Assembly: GCA_020852965.1 (NCBI GenBank)
Contig: JADYZV010000194.1
Coordinates: forward strand, 41,109-105,108
Length of the DNA stretch: 64,000 bases
Source of the DNA: Pirellulaceae bacterium
GTDB taxonomy: Bacteria; Planctomycetota; Planctomycetia; Pirellulales; Pirellulaceae
Reading direction: 5' to 3'
The stretch's first letter is position 1, and each line of letters begins with the position of its first letter. Of this stretch, positions 63,201 through 64,000 are shown one piece after another. The notes under the pieces are model-generated. The model was not told the origin of the DNA, made no database searches, and saw only the letters and a list, made by a program, of their open reading frames with translations. A program made the position numbers and the translations under genes.

Positions 63201-64000
63201 CGCCACCGTGCCCAACCGCGCACCGGTTGCTGTCGCCGGAGGGCCATACACGATCGCAGAAGGAAGTTCACTTGCGATTAACGCCAGCGGTTCATCGGAT
63301 CCCGATTCCGATACGCTAACCTACCAGTGGGATCTCGACGGAGACAATGTTTTTGGTGAAGCGGGCGAACCGACCTCTGCGATCGCGACCGTTACTTGGG
63401 CAACGCTCGCGAGCCTAGGCGCAACTGCAGAGGGCGTTCATACGATTCGCGTGCAAGTAAATGACGGTCGAGGGAAAAGCGATATCCAATCGACCACGTT
63501 TACCATTACCAACGTCACACCGACATTTACTTCGCTGACAACGGCGAGCGTTAGTGAGAATCAAGTCTGGGTTCAAACCGTCTCTGCCAGCGATCCGGTT
63601 GATACGCTAACCTACTCAATCTCCGGAGGAGACGATGCTGGCTTCTTCGATATCGTTGGCTCCACGGGTGTCCTGAGCTTTAAGGTAGCTCCTAACTTTG
63701 AATCACCACAAGATCAGGGCGGAAACAATAGCTATCTAGTTGAAGTGACAGCGAATGACGGAACTACGACCACATCGCAGCTTGTGACTGTCGCCGTGGC
63801 AAACGTCAACGAAGCGCCCAGCGATATCACGCTAACCAACGCGACCGTCGCTGAAAGCGCTGCCGGAGCCAGCATTGGCACGGTAGCTGTCGTCGATCCC
63901 GACGCGGGGGACTCGCACACCTGGTCTGTCGATGACGCGAGATTCGAAATTGTTGGTAACCAGTTGAAGTTGAAGGCCGGGCAATTGCTCGACTACGAAA
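60265..64000 (+). CDS. Giant extracellular LEPR-xLL/DUF4347 protein with beta-helix, PKD and cadherin-like repeats (3' end beyond window)
   Basis: At least 1245 residues are encoded without a stop. The N-terminus contains LEPRLLFSA (45-53), the planctomycete LEPR-xLL extracellular signature. DUF4347 covers about 101-255 (IVLVDSEVLDLQQLLDGL, SIHIVSHARDGAVRIG, LLFYGCDMASG). Residues 270-650 are repeated beta units of the type VAADGAGNYIVVWSDDG and VAINDSGRYVVAWEQGG. A parallel beta-helix follows (about 680-900; GLISLREAIIAANNT, NNLVVGNYIGTDVSG, NNTIGGTQLADRNVI). Next come a PKD domain (about 988-1075; SSDPDSDTLTYQWDLDGDN) and cadherin-like repeats ending in VAVANVNEAPSDI. It is probably a surface adhesin or S-layer-like protein secreted by the adjacent operon. 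Confidence 0.93.
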   Translation, partial: MKRKLPAWWLKWAITADEIWTRVGQSFRPVPRPSRAARPLRLSNLEPRLLFSATPIDVANLVVADGAGAVATIELVDSPANPQVEDSSIVTLAEASAQQQPPEIVLVDSEVLDLQQLLDGLDRSGRNMEVFVLDAHRDGVDQITEALNSRSDVSSIHIVSHARDGAVRIGNTWLSEDNLAGYAGQLASWQNSLASDADLLFYGCDMASGDAGRMLLDALSALTGADVAASADATGSASLGGDWDLEYKRGSIESNLAFTSDVQANWHELLAAPTFSVRQEFLVNSITAGNQSTVGSHQAVAADGAGNYIVVWSDDGADGSGWGVFARRFDSNGNALGNEFQVNVNTTGDQKQASVAMNASGQFVVTYADYSGANGEILMRRFEANGTAIDASDVRVNAGYTAGIQHSPTVAINTSAQVVITWQSDGAIEGVYAQAFDFTTTVSSNNLTTSVVTIETGADAICPSVAINDSGRYVVAWEQGGDIYARRYNHGSATGLSAKHDMNQLSDGSQAGVAIRSDGTYVVTFRSSFAGLYFRAANADGTTSGSSVSITFDSAAQAPAVSMDSSGAFIVGYQKSDASGQGIFARKFFSNNSANGSEFAINTSTDLEQQAVSLASLDGANFVAVWSGKGTQTNNVDSSGVFSRQFGTAIAHTVAVNTTLDASDGDTSSIDALLNNRGADGLISLREAIIAANNTINGTLPDQIHFNIAGSGPHTIGLLSALPALTNAVVIDGTTETNYAGSPIIVLNGTAAGGTTNGLHLATTSGGSTVRGLVIQAFSGQGILIESSNNLVVGNYIGTDVSGTTNIGNSANGIWIKDNAANNTIGGTQLADRNVIAGNGANGILVSGSQALGNRLVGNRITENGGLGIALNSGANAGQNYPTITMGEVSGTDLTVGGTLGTTPNATFTLDFYASTTPDGSSHGEAAIYLGSTPVNTDSGGNGVFNATFSGVNVAVGQYITATATDSNNNTSEFAMNYVATVPNRAPVAVAGGPYTIAEGSSLAINASGSSDPDSDTLTYQWDLDGDNVFGEAGEPTSAIATVTWATLASLGATAEGVHTIRVQVNDGRGKSDIQSTTFTITNVTPTFTSLTTASVSENQVWVQTVSASDPVDTLTYSISGGDDAGFFDIVGSTGVLSFKVAPNFESPQDQGGNNSYLVEVTANDGTTTTSQLVTVAVANVNEAPSDITLTNATVAESAAGASIGTVAVVDPDAGDSHTWSVDDARFEIVGNQLKLKAGQLLDYE

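Overview
The window looks like a chromosomal segment of a planctomycete, most likely of the Pirellulaceae (Rhodopirellula/Blastopirellula type). The evidence is a set of lineage-typical proteins: a DUF1559 pseudopilin-like protein (26904-28022), a giant extracellular protein with the LEPR-xLL N-terminal signature plus DUF4347 (60265 to the window end), a PEP-CTERM protein, a DUF4058 protein, a c-type cytochrome with a beta-propeller, and a MoxR/DUF58/von Willebrand A cluster. Base composition is moderate. Intergenic regions carry several families of short palindromic repeats. No rRNA, tRNA, CRISPR array, transposase or phage gene was found.

Layout. 1-5 kb: a partial di-heme cytochrome/propeller gene (-), a hypothetical gene, a ThuA-like gene, a HAD sucrose-phosphatase-like gene, then a scar holding a truncated GNAT gene, a truncated ECF sigma gene and an intact 45-residue protein that is 31% cysteine. 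5-8.7 kb: two HtrA-like genes (-), one with an intact catalytic triad and one with a degenerate, rearranged one, then a thioredoxin-fold protein. 8.8-13.5 kb: an FAD oxidoreductase with an acyl carrier protein (-), then transketolase and a Nudix hydrolase (+). 13.8-21.2 kb: ordinary metabolic genes (rRNA-type methyltransferase, sugar isomerase/epimerase, enolase-superfamily epimerase, MsrA, DUF4058, Fe-alcohol dehydrogenase, DHDPS family). 21.4-28 kb: a compact UvrA, a pair made of an anti-sigma kinase and a STAS antagonist, a small hypothetical, a PEP-CTERM protein and a pseudopilin. 28-33 kb: a HerA-like ATPase and a secreted HExxH metallopeptidase, each flanked by tandem repeats.

33.1-49.7 kb is a long co-oriented run: MoxR ATPase, DUF58, BatA-like vWA membrane protein, a second vWA/amidotransferase-like membrane protein, a DUF4175-like coiled-coil membrane protein, two exported hypotheticals, a squalene-cyclase-fold protein, and a 1088-residue protein of repeated small beta modules ending in a TlpA thioredoxin. 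It is probably a cell-envelope module. An acyl carrier protein and FabI follow (49.9-51.0 kb).

51.3-64 kb is the most unusual region. A minus-strand operon encodes a TolC-like outer-membrane factor, a miniature SecA, an HlyD-type adaptor, a GAF-like/HlyD fusion, and a fusion of a PqqD-like region, an M50 metalloprotease and HlyD. It diverges from the giant LEPR-xLL/DUF4347/beta-helix/PKD/cadherin surface protein. No ABC transporter is present. I infer a dedicated export machine, possibly powered by the SecA paralogue, for the adjacent giant protein.
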